Positions 17,475-26,868 of a stretch of DNA of 64,000 nt are shown piece after piece. Source of the stretch: Lachnospiraceae bacterium (lineage in GTDB: Bacteria > Bacillota > Clostridia > Lachnospirales > Lachnospiraceae); assembly GCA_910574885.1 (NCBI GenBank), contig CAJTDD010000021.1:1-64000 (forward strand), in the 5' to 3' direction. Made by a program: the position numbers and the translations under genes. How positions within the stretch are numbered: the first letter of the stretch is position 1; every line of letters starts with the position of its first letter. The notes beneath the pieces are model-generated. The model was not told where the DNA came from and did no database searches. It saw nothing but the letters and a program-made list of their open reading frames with translations.

Positions 17475-18569
17475 CTACCACAATATCTGTTGTGTAGAGA
17501 CTCTTTGAGATATCTCTGGATATACCTCCTGCAAATTTTTATCTCCCAATGCAATAATCACCCCGTCATCGGCTTCCAACTTCAACTCATTAAGGCTTAA
17601 AACCCTTTCATCGGCATGCCCCTCAGTAGTGACAAAAGAAGAAATTGTCCATCCTTTTTTTATAAAAAATTTCTCCAAATTTTTTCCATATTGCCCATGT
17701 CCAAATATATAGATTTTATTATGCATATGATAGAATCTACTTAACTTCCTTACTCCAAAAGGCCGGATATCTCCAGCTCTCTCTAACCGTGCAATATGAC
17801 TATATATCAGCTTCAAATCATAATCACAGTTGCTCTGTATATACCGCAAAGCTTTCTCCGCTTCTTCAAAAAAAACCGGCGTAAACAAGCGGAATTTTAC
17901 AATCGGGAACTGAATATAATGTATTAACTCGTAAGCGTCCCTTATATATGAGCAACGTTCATACTGTAATCTGAATTTTGAACCGAATGCCCTCATATAA
18001 GAATCATCCATAAAACCTTGCTTTTTCATTGCCCCAGTAAAGGATAACTCAAACTCTGATATCGCCTCGTTTCTTGTTTTCGGATAAGGTAAACTTCTCC
18101 AAAATTCCCAAAAATTTGATGAAAGCAGGATTTTTTGCTTAAATGCCATAAAATAAGACTGAATATGAGGAGGTATATCCTTCCCTCCTAAATGTTCACC
18201 TAACCCCCAGAAATCATTTTCCCGTTCTTCCATAATTGAAAATGTTTGATTCCACGAAAATAGCGGTCCATAAAAAGTGTCGTTCAGAAGTACAAGTTCT
18301 TTCCAGGTTCTCCACTCTTCATCACAAAGGAAATTTAGCAGCGTATCTTTATATGCTCCGATGTCATATCCCGTATTAGAACGCTGAAAAATATGGTCCA
18401 CATATAATTTTATATTTTCCAGGCATTCAGCGTTTACTTTTCCGTTAATCACTACGATAAACTTCCCGAAATAATGTGTAAGACTTTCGATAAGCACATA
18501 TTTATATTTATCAATATACCCATCTGCTGCGTATATCACCAAAACACCTATTCTTTCTTTTTTTGTCAT
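17475..18569 (-). CDS. RgpF-family glycosyltransferase with C-terminal GAG module
   Basis: 364 residues. The pattern 'IGVLVIYAADGYIDKYKYVL', 'RSNTGYDIGAYKDTL' and 'VLLNDTFYGPLF' is typical of rhamnan synthesis protein F (RgpF) family members, which build rhamnose polysaccharide backbones or side chains in streptococci and related taxa. The C-terminal about 80 residues form a GAG module ('KIYIFGHGQYGKNLEKF', 'GVIIALGDKN'). Ribosome binding site AAGGAG eight bases before ATG. It is 12 bases from the upstream gene. Two longer homologues lie at 60314-62146 and 62151-64000. Confidence 0.85.
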   Translation of the reverse strand: MTKKERIGVLVIYAADGYIDKYKYVLIESLTHYFGKFIVVINGKVNAECLENIKLYVDHIFQRSNTGYDIGAYKDTLLNFLCDEEWRTWKELVLLNDTFYGPLFSWNQTFSIMEERENDFWGLGEHLGGKDIPPHIQSYFMAFKQKILLSSNFWEFWRSLPYPKTRNEAISEFELSFTGAMKKQGFMDDSYMRAFGSKFRLQYERCSYIRDAYELIHYIQFPIVKFRLFTPVFFEEAEKALRYIQSNCDYDLKLIYSHIARLERAGDIRPFGVRKLSRFYHMHNKIYIFGHGQYGKNLEKFFIKKGWTISSFVTTEGHADERVLSLNELKLEADDGVIIALGDKNLQEVYPEISQRVSTQQILW

Positions 18570-18581
18570 TCTGTCAACTCC

Positions 18582-19697
18582 TTATCGATAATTACACACA
18601 ACAGTACTTTCCACATTCTGTAATATTTCTTTCATGGTCAGCACATTCCCCGTTATCTTCTCTTTGAGCGTTTCATCCTCAAATCCAGTCGCACATATGA
18701 TACAGTCTACCGGGATATCCTCTCTTACATTCTCATAAATTGGGAAAATGGCATGTTTATTCAGGGCATTCTTATCTATCCCGTACTTAATACAGATTTT
18801 TTGTGGATCAAGAATCTGGCATAATTTCTTTCCGTACACACCGACTCCATATACCGCAACTGTCTGAATTGAATTTGTGCATAGATATGTATTGATATCC
18901 TGTTTCCTTACATGATTGAGTAAATCATCCAATTCTATGTATTTATCATATTTTGCAACTCTCTTTTCTATCGTATCGGTAAATCTTCTGTTATCATCTT
19001 CATCAAAAATATTTAATCCGCTCGCCTTGTCTCTAAACTCAATTCCCGAGTTCTTCATGGATATCCAATCGAAGGATGCATTATCTCCTGCCTCTTCATG
19101 GACATACAAATATTCGCTGTTATATTGAATTGCAGCTTGTTCATGCAGCATACATATCCAAAATAAATGGTCGTCCCAGCCGTTATGCGCCATTGGATTC
19201 TCTATCCAGCCTTTCGGTACTGCTTCATACCTGACCAACATCTGACCAAGGGATATCAAAGGGTATCCGATCTCAAAATATTCATCTAAATGAAACCTAC
19301 AGTTTTCCATCTTGCCTGGATAATAGATGGACTCTCCTTGTCTTCGGAAACCGTTGCAGAATACGGCGTCATATTCTCCAATCTTCTTTAACTGGCTTGC
19401 AAAATAAGAATCTGATATCGTGTCGTCCTGGTCCAGGAACAAAAGATATTGTCCCTTTGCTTTCTTAAAACCATCAATTTTTGTCTGGTGTATTCCTTTG
19501 TTCTGTTTATGGTTTATAAATTGTATGTTTACCTGGCTGATATAACAATCTTCTTCAAAGAAATCCCGGGGATCATCGTTTACAAAGATAATCTCTGTCT
19601 CCGAAGCATCTATTTCCACATTGGTTTCTATACTGTTAATAATCCTGCTTATGTATCTTTCGCCCCTGAATAACGGGACAATCACGCTTATCAACAT
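18582..19697 (-). CDS. GT2 glycosyltransferase with C-terminal GAG module
   Basis: 371 residues. The GT2 core is 'ISVIVPLFRGERYISRII', 'IIFVNDDPRDF' and 'YLLFLDQDDTISDSYF', followed by a GAG module at about residues 270-360 ('TVAVYGVGVYGKKL', 'YGIDKNALNK', 'DCIICATGF'). Its first codons overlap the end of the upstream GT4 gene by 7 bases, so the two are co-translated. Donor unknown. Confidence 0.87.
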   Translation of the reverse strand: MLISVIVPLFRGERYISRIINSIETNVEIDASETEIIFVNDDPRDFFEEDCYISQVNIQFINHKQNKGIHQTKIDGFKKAKGQYLLFLDQDDTISDSYFASQLKKIGEYDAVFCNGFRRQGESIYYPGKMENCRFHLDEYFEIGYPLISLGQMLVRYEAVPKGWIENPMAHNGWDDHLFWICMLHEQAAIQYNSEYLYVHEEAGDNASFDWISMKNSGIEFRDKASGLNIFDEDDNRRFTDTIEKRVAKYDKYIELDDLLNHVRKQDINTYLCTNSIQTVAVYGVGVYGKKLCQILDPQKICIKYGIDKNALNKHAIFPIYENVREDIPVDCIICATGFEDETLKEKITGNVLTMKEILQNVESTVVCNYR

Positions 19698-20809
19698 AAC
19701 GGCTCCTCACCAATTCTGCTATACATATTTTCCAGAGTTTCTATATATCCCCGGATATCATAACCTGCCTTTATAACCTGGTCTGCGTACTGTCCCCGAG
19801 CTTTTTCTTCCATTTTTTCCGATAGAATTTCATCCCGCCATGCGGATATTTCCAAAGGTAAAAATGATATATGGTCTGTAACCGCAGTTTCTCTGGTAAT
19901 CGTATCACTGACCAAACATCGGACTCCCGATGCCTGTGCCTCGATTGCTACAATCGGAAGCCCTTCAAAACGGGAAGGCAAAGCGAAGATATCCATCGCT
20001 TGAAGCCATGAATTTACATCGTCTCGGACGCCTGCAAAAAACACTTTATCTCTGAGCTTACGCTGCTCTGCCAGACTCTTAATATGATTTTCCGCCATTC
20101 CTTTACCGAGCAATAGCAGTCTGGCATTCGGATTGATCTGTATGGTTTTTTCCAGTAATTCAATCAAAAATTCATGGTTTTTTTGATAAGAAAACCGCCC
20201 CACATGTCCGATAATCAATTTATCTTCCCACCCTAATTTCCGTCTGATTTCTTTCCGTTTCTGCCCATCAAACTGAAATTTGAGGACGTCTATAGCATTA
20301 TTTACAATCCGAATTTTTTCCTGTGGAATCTTGCCTTCATACAGCCAATTCGCCGCCAGCCTGGAACATGCCCAGAAATCTGTTGCGATGTCCGGCGTTA
20401 ACTCATCCCTAAGCCTATAATGCTGCTTTTCCTTTTCTTCCCTTCCATTGTCATCAAATACCCCTGTATTGTGGGCATGGACAATAATCCGTGGGATTCC
20501 GATATGTTTCGCCAGTTTTTCTAATTCAAAACTTTTCCAATAACTGGTATGCAGATGGACTGCGTCATAGCCGTTAGAAAATATTTGCAGTATTTCCTTC
20601 TGGAAACCTTTGATATTATCCTCCGCCCGGTTCTGTACATAGAATACCTTGCATCCATCCGCTTCCAAATCATTCTGGAAATCAAGCTTTTCGCCAAATG
20701 TGACCATATCAAAATGAAATTTTGTTTTATCAATGTGTTTCCAATTGTTCAGGACATATTGGGTAATCCCGCTTTTCGTATTTGCAAGGGAAAAATGGAT
20801 GATTTTCAT
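19691..20809 (-). CDS. GT4 family glycosyltransferase (EpsF-like)
   Basis: 372 residues. GT-B fold: N-terminal 'KIIHFSLANTKSGITQYVL', a linker with 'RIIVHAHNTG', then the GT4 donor domain 'IIGHVGRFSYQKNHEFL', 'LLLLGKGMAEN' and 'DIFALPSRFEGLPIVAIEAQ'. The E-x7-E element fits retaining sugar-nucleotide-dependent transferases. No GAG module here. It overlaps the preceding radical SAM gene by 4 bases (ATGA-type junction) and the next gene by 7. Confidence 0.9.
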   Translation of the reverse strand: MKIIHFSLANTKSGITQYVLNNWKHIDKTKFHFDMVTFGEKLDFQNDLEADGCKVFYVQNRAEDNIKGFQKEILQIFSNGYDAVHLHTSYWKSFELEKLAKHIGIPRIIVHAHNTGVFDDNGREEKEKQHYRLRDELTPDIATDFWACSRLAANWLYEGKIPQEKIRIVNNAIDVLKFQFDGQKRKEIRRKLGWEDKLIIGHVGRFSYQKNHEFLIELLEKTIQINPNARLLLLGKGMAENHIKSLAEQRKLRDKVFFAGVRDDVNSWLQAMDIFALPSRFEGLPIVAIEAQASGVRCLVSDTITRETAVTDHISFLPLEISAWRDEILSEKMEEKARGQYADQVIKAGYDIRGYIETLENMYSRIGEEPLC

Positions 20810-22227
20810 TGGTTTAAATACTCCAATCTATCCGTTATCTCCGCATCTTTGAGCAATTTCCAGATTGGTATTACCTTTCCATAAATACTATGAGATTTCA
20901 ATGTTTTGTAAATGTCATTCACACCAGTAACAGGCGTGACTATGACAGTTATCTCTTTGTTATCTAATCCCTTAACCTCTTCAATATTATAAACAGGAAT
21001 ACCCTCAAAACTACTGCTTTCTTTGTATCCATCTATAATGCATAATGGACGTATATTTCTACAGTTCATTTCTTTCACTAATGCCGAGGTTAAATTTCCC
21101 ATACCATAGATTACAGGGTTGCTTATCTCAGAAACTGCTTCCATTACTTCTTCCGGGTCGTCTAATATCTTTGTTAAAAGCTTCCACTTTATATCTGATA
21201 ATTCGTAAGGCACAGCTTTTCTTAGAAATGCATCATTCCCGCCGCTATGGTCATGCACTTTAGGATGGGCAAAATATGGATGCTTCATAATCTCTTTATA
21301 TTCGGAATAATAAGGATGTTTTGGATTTCTTAAATTCATAAAGAATTCTTCCATCTCATTTTGTCCACCCCAATTATCATAAGGTCTAAGCCTTACATAA
21401 TCTGCGCCAAACTCTTCGATACATCTGCGGGCAAACTCAGGAAGTGTCCGGAAATTTTCAGGTAATACCACAGTTGCCAATTCCAGTGTATTTATGATTC
21501 CCTTCTCTCGAAGGCTTTTTACAAACCTGAGATTATCCTCTATCCTTTCGATTGGATATTGAACCCCGGAAAGATACTGATATGTTGGCTCATTAAAACT
21601 CATAACAGTAATCGCTACCCACAGGTTGTACTGTCCAAGATTTTCAATCTGTTTCCAATGTTTTTCATCGAAGAGTGAACCGTTTGTCTCTAAACTAACC
21701 TCACATTCTTCTACCGGAGCCAAAGGTTTCCATTCCGACAGTAATTTCAAAGTCCTTTTGCTCGTAAATAATTCTCCATGCCCATTTGCACCAAATCTTT
21801 TTATATATGGCATTGCCTCACGCACCCGTGCTTCTATAATGTCATAATTATGCTCTAACTCTTCCCTGGTTTTTCCTTTCAGCAAATTATGTACGGTACA
21901 GCTCCTACAGCGATAATTGCAGTCATTTTCAAATGCTAAATATAACTCTTCCGGATATTCCGGGAGCGTACCTAACTCTGTCTCGAACTCGCGCATTTTG
22001 CCCGTCATCAGAACAGGGCATCCATCAACAAAACATTGGGAATAATCCTTCCTGATTAAACGTTCTCTCATTTTCTTTGCCGCTTCCCCATGATAAATTT
22101 CTGACAAAGAATTTTCCTTGAGATTTCCTATGAAACTTCCATCTTTCGTCCAGCCGCATTCTCTTACGTCCCCATCACCGTTGTAGATTTGTATCCAATT
22201 TCTTGCATATTTGCATATCTTAGCCAT
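20806..22227 (-). CDS. Radical SAM protein with N-terminal SPASM-like cysteines and C-terminal GAG module
   Basis: 473 residues. Radical SAM motif CX3CX2C lies near residue 110 ('FENDCNYRCRSCTVH'). Ahead of it is a cysteine-rich lead (C5 in 'KICKY', 'VRECGW', 'CFVDGCPVL') that looks like the auxiliary-cluster SPASM segment, which is normally C-terminal to the barrel. The C-terminal about 110 residues are a GAG module ('PVIYGMGNLTSALVKEM', 'ITVIVTPV'). Members of this broad class dehydrogenate, epimerise or crosslink; here, in a glycan locus, the substrate is probably a sugar nucleotide or its decoration. Not assignable further. Confidence 0.82.
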   Translation of the reverse strand: MAKICKYARNWIQIYNGDGDVRECGWTKDGSFIGNLKENSLSEIYHGEAAKKMRERLIRKDYSQCFVDGCPVLMTGKMREFETELGTLPEYPEELYLAFENDCNYRCRSCTVHNLLKGKTREELEHNYDIIEARVREAMPYIKRFGANGHGELFTSKRTLKLLSEWKPLAPVEECEVSLETNGSLFDEKHWKQIENLGQYNLWVAITVMSFNEPTYQYLSGVQYPIERIEDNLRFVKSLREKGIINTLELATVVLPENFRTLPEFARRCIEEFGADYVRLRPYDNWGGQNEMEEFFMNLRNPKHPYYSEYKEIMKHPYFAHPKVHDHSGGNDAFLRKAVPYELSDIKWKLLTKILDDPEEVMEAVSEISNPVIYGMGNLTSALVKEMNCRNIRPLCIIDGYKESSSFEGIPVYNIEEVKGLDNKEITVIVTPVTGVNDIYKTLKSHSIYGKVIPIWKLLKDAEITDRLEYLNQ

Positions 22228-22243
22228 ACGTTTCCTCCATTTC

Positions 22244-23467
22244 CTATATCACGATTTTTTTGCATCCTTTATCCTGTAAAATCATAAGGACATCTTCTCT
22301 TCCGTCTATCAGACAAGGCCATATACATTTCTCTTTATCAAATACAAAGTTTCCAACTTCATAAATTGGAATATTTAACAGCTCCGGAGGGTATCCGCAT
22401 GGGTTTGATATGATAAACCCTTGGGGCGCCATATTATGTTTATCCAATTCGATCAACGCTTTTATCGCCTCATTTCCTGCCCCGTATATATATATCTTTT
22501 CTTCTTCTTTCAGCTTATCCTCAACCGCCGTTTTATAATAATCCTTGCACCTTATCGCATAGATAGAATAGTACTCATCTAACACCTGGTCTATCCTGTG
22601 TTCTGCTGCACTTTTTAGTTCATTAAGGCACCTCTTCAATTCATTGACAGAACAATCCATCCCATAGTGTGCATCTCGGTATTTATGGATTCCCTGAAAC
22701 AACCTTTCCTTTATATACACTTCAAACCTCCCTTTTGAATATTGATTAAATTCACGAAAATACTCAACCGTGTCTTTGAAGTGATTTTGTGCCAGTTTTT
22801 TATCGCAATAGTATCTTGTATTCCATCCACTATCTGAAAATTCTCTGTATACGCTCCAAGCTCTGTTAATATAATATAAATCACCCCTACATGCCAAATA
22901 AGTCCTCCAAACTTCGTCGCCTGTAGTCTCACAAAAGTCTGGCTGTTCCATCATATAATCTGTTCGGCAAAGAATCGAAGACGTTGGATACCAACCTTTT
23001 GTAACATTAATAACATCTCTGTCTTCCACAAAGCCAGACGGATGATCATGCATATTAAGTCTCAACAAATCTGATTTTTCCTGATACACCAGCGCATTAT
23101 GATAACACAATGAAATACCTGGATTCTTCTCCATCAACTCATACTGTTTCTGTAACTTATAGTCATAAATCCAAAAATCATCGCCTTCACAAAATGCCAT
23201 ATATTTCCCATTTATCAAAGGATAAAAATATGGGCGGAAATCTTTTATTCCTTTAGAATATTGATTTTCTCTTTGAATAACTAACCTTATCTTATCTGGA
23301 TATCTTTCCTTATATTCTTTTAGAATATCGACCGTCCCATCTTGAGAGGCATCGTCATGAATTATGACTTCATATTCAAAATCTCCCTTTTGCATCAGAA
23401 AACCTTCCAATGTCTTCCTAACATACTTCTCATGATTATATGTGAAACAAATGATTGAAATATCCAT
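22244..23467 (-). CDS. GT2 glycosyltransferase with C-terminal GAG module
   Basis: 407 residues. N-terminal GT2 domain: 'ISIICFTYNHEKYVRKTL', 'VIIHDDASQDGTVDIL' and 'YMAFCEGDDFWI', with the ExDD metal motif; this matches the WbbL/alpha-1,2-rhamnosyltransferase-like branch. The C-terminal about 95 residues form a GAG module ('KIYIYGAGNEAIKALIEL', 'NIPIYEVGN'). It lies 16 bases upstream of the radical SAM gene in the same operon. Confidence 0.87.
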   Translation of the reverse strand: MDISIICFTYNHEKYVRKTLEGFLMQKGDFEYEVIIHDDASQDGTVDILKEYKERYPDKIRLVIQRENQYSKGIKDFRPYFYPLINGKYMAFCEGDDFWIYDYKLQKQYELMEKNPGISLCYHNALVYQEKSDLLRLNMHDHPSGFVEDRDVINVTKGWYPTSSILCRTDYMMEQPDFCETTGDEVWRTYLACRGDLYYINRAWSVYREFSDSGWNTRYYCDKKLAQNHFKDTVEYFREFNQYSKGRFEVYIKERLFQGIHKYRDAHYGMDCSVNELKRCLNELKSAAEHRIDQVLDEYYSIYAIRCKDYYKTAVEDKLKEEEKIYIYGAGNEAIKALIELDKHNMAPQGFIISNPCGYPPELLNIPIYEVGNFVFDKEKCIWPCLIDGREDVLMILQDKGCKKIVI

Positions 23468-23493
23468 TTTTCGGCCTCTTTTCTGTCTCTACT

Positions 23494-24321
23494 TTACCGT
23501 GGCTTAACATCATTGAGCAGCTTAATTGCGCTGACTGGGTGTACTTTTCTGCACTCTTTGGGCGGCAATTCTTTATAATTCCTAAATTTAAAATGCAAAT
23601 AGCTGTCATAATCTTTTATCCCTTGAAAAATTTCTCCTTCAAACATGATTTCCGAACTATTCTCATACCAATCTCTACAGTATCCATATGCTCGGTTAGG
23701 CGTTGGGAACATTAGGATTCTAACCATCCTGGTTCTCTTTTTATTTGCAAGGGCCACCATTCTGTGGTAATACTTCCATACGCTCTTTTCCGGTATGAAA
23801 GCCAATAATTTGTACCACTGCCTTTTCATTGCATTCTTCTCGGCTATCTGTCCAACCTTAGACCAGAGTATTTTCCTCACACAGAAACATTCAAAATTCT
23901 TGACGGTTCTCAATATGTGATTGTCCGGTACGCCGTCAAGCGGGAAAAGGTCAATAAAAATTCCTTGTTCATAAGGCATATGCTCCTGATGTTCTCTAAG
24001 AAACAGAGTGTGTTTTCTTCGCAGTTTTCCATATCCCCAGCGATAACCTTTTGTCCTGCAGCTATCCTGAAAGTAAAAACGTGAAGTATCCAACTCGGTT
24101 TTGACAGCCTGCCTGAATTTTTCATATTCTGGTCTTAGAAATGCTACGTCTGCATCATCATCCCACGGAATATAGCCCCCATGCCTCACTGCACCCAGCA
24201 AGGTTCCTGCGATAATGTTATACCGAATCCCGCATTTCTTACATATTCTGTCCACTTCAATCAGCATTTCCAGTTGAATCATCTGTATCTGTCTGAGTGT
24301 ATTCTGATCAATTTCTATCAT
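23494..24321 (-). CDS. LicD-family phosphotransferase
   Basis: 275 residues. 'LIEVDRICKKCGIRYNIIAG', 'TLLGAVRHGGYIPWDDDADV' and 'FIDLFPLDGVPD' are the signature blocks of LicD proteins (nucleotidyltransferase fold, catalytic DxD in 'DDDADV'). LicD enzymes transfer phosphocholine or other phosphoryl-alcohol groups from CDP-linked donors to sugars of teichoic acids and capsules. Cytidylyltransferase-like domains sit in three other genes of this operon, which supports a phosphodiester decoration of the glycan. Ribosome binding site GAGGAAA present. Confidence 0.92.
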   Translation of the reverse strand: MIEIDQNTLRQIQMIQLEMLIEVDRICKKCGIRYNIIAGTLLGAVRHGGYIPWDDDADVAFLRPEYEKFRQAVKTELDTSRFYFQDSCRTKGYRWGYGKLRRKHTLFLREHQEHMPYEQGIFIDLFPLDGVPDNHILRTVKNFECFCVRKILWSKVGQIAEKNAMKRQWYKLLAFIPEKSVWKYYHRMVALANKKRTRMVRILMFPTPNRAYGYCRDWYENSSEIMFEGEIFQGIKDYDSYLHFKFRNYKELPPKECRKVHPVSAIKLLNDVKPR

Positions 24322-24341
24322 CTGTTTTCCTCAAATATGTT

Positions 24342-26867
24342 TTACAATTTTTCCATAAACTCGTGTATCTTTGCTCCGCAAGTGCCGTCATTGTTAGCGG
24401 CAATCTCTCGATATTCTTTTATCTGTCTGTTTCGGTCAAACTGATTTCCAGTTATCTCTCCATCCAGGAAATTACGGATAGAATTAAAGGAATTCTCATA
24501 GCAGCAATATCGAATCCATTCTGATGAGAGACAGAACCCTGGCTCATGTACTTTTAATTCTTCAAAATTAAACTGTATATCTAGTTCTGAATAACTATTT
24601 GTTCCAAGATTGATTTCGTATAATTTTCTCCCTGGATATGAAAAGACTTTTACTTTTCCATCTTCATCTGCCCATCCCCACAAAAAGCTGCTTTTTACAT
24701 CCGCGTAAAAATATTCTTTTCCCTGCTCTTCTGTAAAAGGTGGTTTCCATTCTGTCATCTCTCCTGTAACAATATTAAGCCTAATATACATATTGGAACA
24801 ATCCGGCGCCAGATACAAATAATCCATGTAGAATGTTCCACTAAGGAAAGGTCTTTCCATACACTCATTTCCCGTAATTTTGTCTATACACTGAAACCCC
24901 TGAGGGAATCGGTCATATTCTCTAACTTCATTTGTATCAGGATTCCATCGGATAATACTTATCTTTTCTCCTTCGTAAGGCAATAAATAGAAATCATCTC
25001 TATAAAACATAATAGTCCTATAACCACATTGTGATTTAACCGGAATTTCAGAAACAGTGCATTCATCCGTTTCCATATTTAATATAAGAATTTTTTTATC
25101 CGTTGGAGATGTCAGATACAATTTCCCATTTCTCCCTCCGCATCCTCCGGATTTAACGATTCCATCCACTTCTTTTGCAATTACATCGATATTATCTCTT
25201 ATATAATGAATCTCTCCTGAGCTAGTATCATACTTTACCAAAGCAGAATATCTATGCGGCAACAAGAAAATATACTGTTCCCATTGTATTGACCATATAA
25301 ATGTGTCTGCCTTTGCCTTTATCCGCTCTAACTCTATTTTCTTTTTCTTTCCTTTCTCGTCAATAATCAATATGTTTTGAGCATTGCGGGGACATACATA
25401 AAATTTTTTGTCAATATCATAAACTACATTATAATCTCCACTATGTACATAATCTGTAAGATCACAAAAATATTTATACTCATACGCATATGGTTCTGAT
25501 ACATACAATTTATTTCCTTGAATAATCGTAAACCTATCCCTGGGGTAATGAAAAAAACCTGTTTTCACTTCACCATACCAGCTATCTTCCTTAGGCTCGC
25601 TGTGCAGTCTGTTATTCAAAATAAATATCGGTTTTCCAACAATTCCAAAAAGAGAAACTACAGAGCTTGCAGCGTCTCCGATATAAGCGTCACTGAATGC
25701 TATTGTTTCTTCTATATCCGGAGTCGTATCATAAATCCCCAGTTCCTTATCCAGAAATTCTTTTTTTAACGTTAGGTATTCCTGCTTATACATGGGACGC
25801 ATAGAATCAAATGTAGATTCCAGCAAAGGGTGTGGCCGCCATAAAAGGCATGCGTCATTCCTGCCCTCAAAACAGGAAAACACATATCTCATTTTTTTAA
25901 GGAAATCATTTGTTTCCGCCAACATTCCATTGATGCTTGTATTGTAAAAGTATATCTTTTTTCCTTCCATCTTCTCCTTCCACTCTGCAGGAGGTTCTGG
26001 TGGATTCTCACATTTTTTTATTATTTTGTCAAACTTCGGAGAGCCAAAAGGCAAGAACTTCTGATTTGGTATTCTTTCATCAAAATACGCTCTGAATCCC
26101 GGCGCCTGTGTGATAATATAATCTGCATAGATATATGCAGGACATAATTTTTGCGCTTCCGCCATTCCCCCTGTCGTACTGTAATAGGGAATATATACAA
26201 GAGTTTCCGTATATTTTTTCAAGTTTTCCGAATAAAATCTTGGATGCACACTTGTCACGTAATTCCAGTCATCATAGGGATTATGGATGTAGATGATGTC
26301 TGGTTTTCTTTCTTCAAATTTATAAGTACGCCAATCCACCACTTCTATCCCTTCCGGATATTCATGACCTTCATAATGCATCTGACCAAGTGTATGATCA
26401 CGTAATACGTCATAATATGGAATCGGTACGCAGTATACATCACAATTCGCATCTTCCTTTGCCGCAAAATATACGCTCTCAAGGCTGTCCCACATAGACG
26501 CTTTATAGGGAAAAAATACAACTTCTTTTCGCACTGGAATATCATTTTTGGCACTATTTTCTACTTTAATCAACATTTTTGTAAGCAGCTTACATATTTT
26601 ATTGACATTGATATCATTCTCTTTTATTTTTTCAAACACGCGGAACAACGTTTCACAATACTCCCCCACAAATGTAACTGTGACATGTTCCTCTCCTTCG
26701 AGACGTTCAATCGTCTCTCCAAGTTGAACTGCAAATTCCTGGCATTCTCCTAGCATATTCTGAGCAGATATTATTTTTTGTTGACTTAGCGCCTTCTTAA
26801 TCTCTTCATGAGCCTGGTAAAAACTGTTGACAAAATCTAGTAATTCTCTTTTTTCTGCTTTTCTCAT
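24342..26867 (-). CDS. CDP-glycerol glycerophosphotransferase-like protein with C-terminal beta-propeller
   Basis: 841 residues. Residues about 1-110 are helical. About 110-490 resemble the GT-B-like TagB/TagF transferases ('VFFPYKASMWDSLESVYF', 'PDIIYIHNPYDDWN', 'PFGSPKFDKI', 'LLWRPHPLLEST', 'AFSDAYIGDAASSVVSLFG'), which move glycerol-phosphate or other polyol-phosphates from CDP donors. Residues about 500-780 hold repeated blade-like units ('KLYLTSPTDKKILILN', 'DDFYLLPYEGEKISIIRW', 'YLYLAPDCSNMYIRLN') that suggest a beta-propeller. That fusion is unusual. No transmembrane segment seen. Works alongside LicD and TagD-type proteins. Confidence 0.75.
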   Translation of the reverse strand: MRKAEKRELLDFVNSFYQAHEEIKKALSQQKIISAQNMLGECQEFAVQLGETIERLEGEEHVTVTFVGEYCETLFRVFEKIKENDINVNKICKLLTKMLIKVENSAKNDIPVRKEVVFFPYKASMWDSLESVYFAAKEDANCDVYCVPIPYYDVLRDHTLGQMHYEGHEYPEGIEVVDWRTYKFEERKPDIIYIHNPYDDWNYVTSVHPRFYSENLKKYTETLVYIPYYSTTGGMAEAQKLCPAYIYADYIITQAPGFRAYFDERIPNQKFLPFGSPKFDKIIKKCENPPEPPAEWKEKMEGKKIYFYNTSINGMLAETNDFLKKMRYVFSCFEGRNDACLLWRPHPLLESTFDSMRPMYKQEYLTLKKEFLDKELGIYDTTPDIEETIAFSDAYIGDAASSVVSLFGIVGKPIFILNNRLHSEPKEDSWYGEVKTGFFHYPRDRFTIIQGNKLYVSEPYAYEYKYFCDLTDYVHSGDYNVVYDIDKKFYVCPRNAQNILIIDEKGKKKKIELERIKAKADTFIWSIQWEQYIFLLPHRYSALVKYDTSSGEIHYIRDNIDVIAKEVDGIVKSGGCGGRNGKLYLTSPTDKKILILNMETDECTVSEIPVKSQCGYRTIMFYRDDFYLLPYEGEKISIIRWNPDTNEVREYDRFPQGFQCIDKITGNECMERPFLSGTFYMDYLYLAPDCSNMYIRLNIVTGEMTEWKPPFTEEQGKEYFYADVKSSFLWGWADEDGKVKVFSYPGRKLYEINLGTNSYSELDIQFNFEELKVHEPGFCLSSEWIRYCCYENSFNSIRNFLDGEITGNQFDRNRQIKEYREIAANNDGTCGAKIHEFMEKL

Positions 26868-26868
26868 C

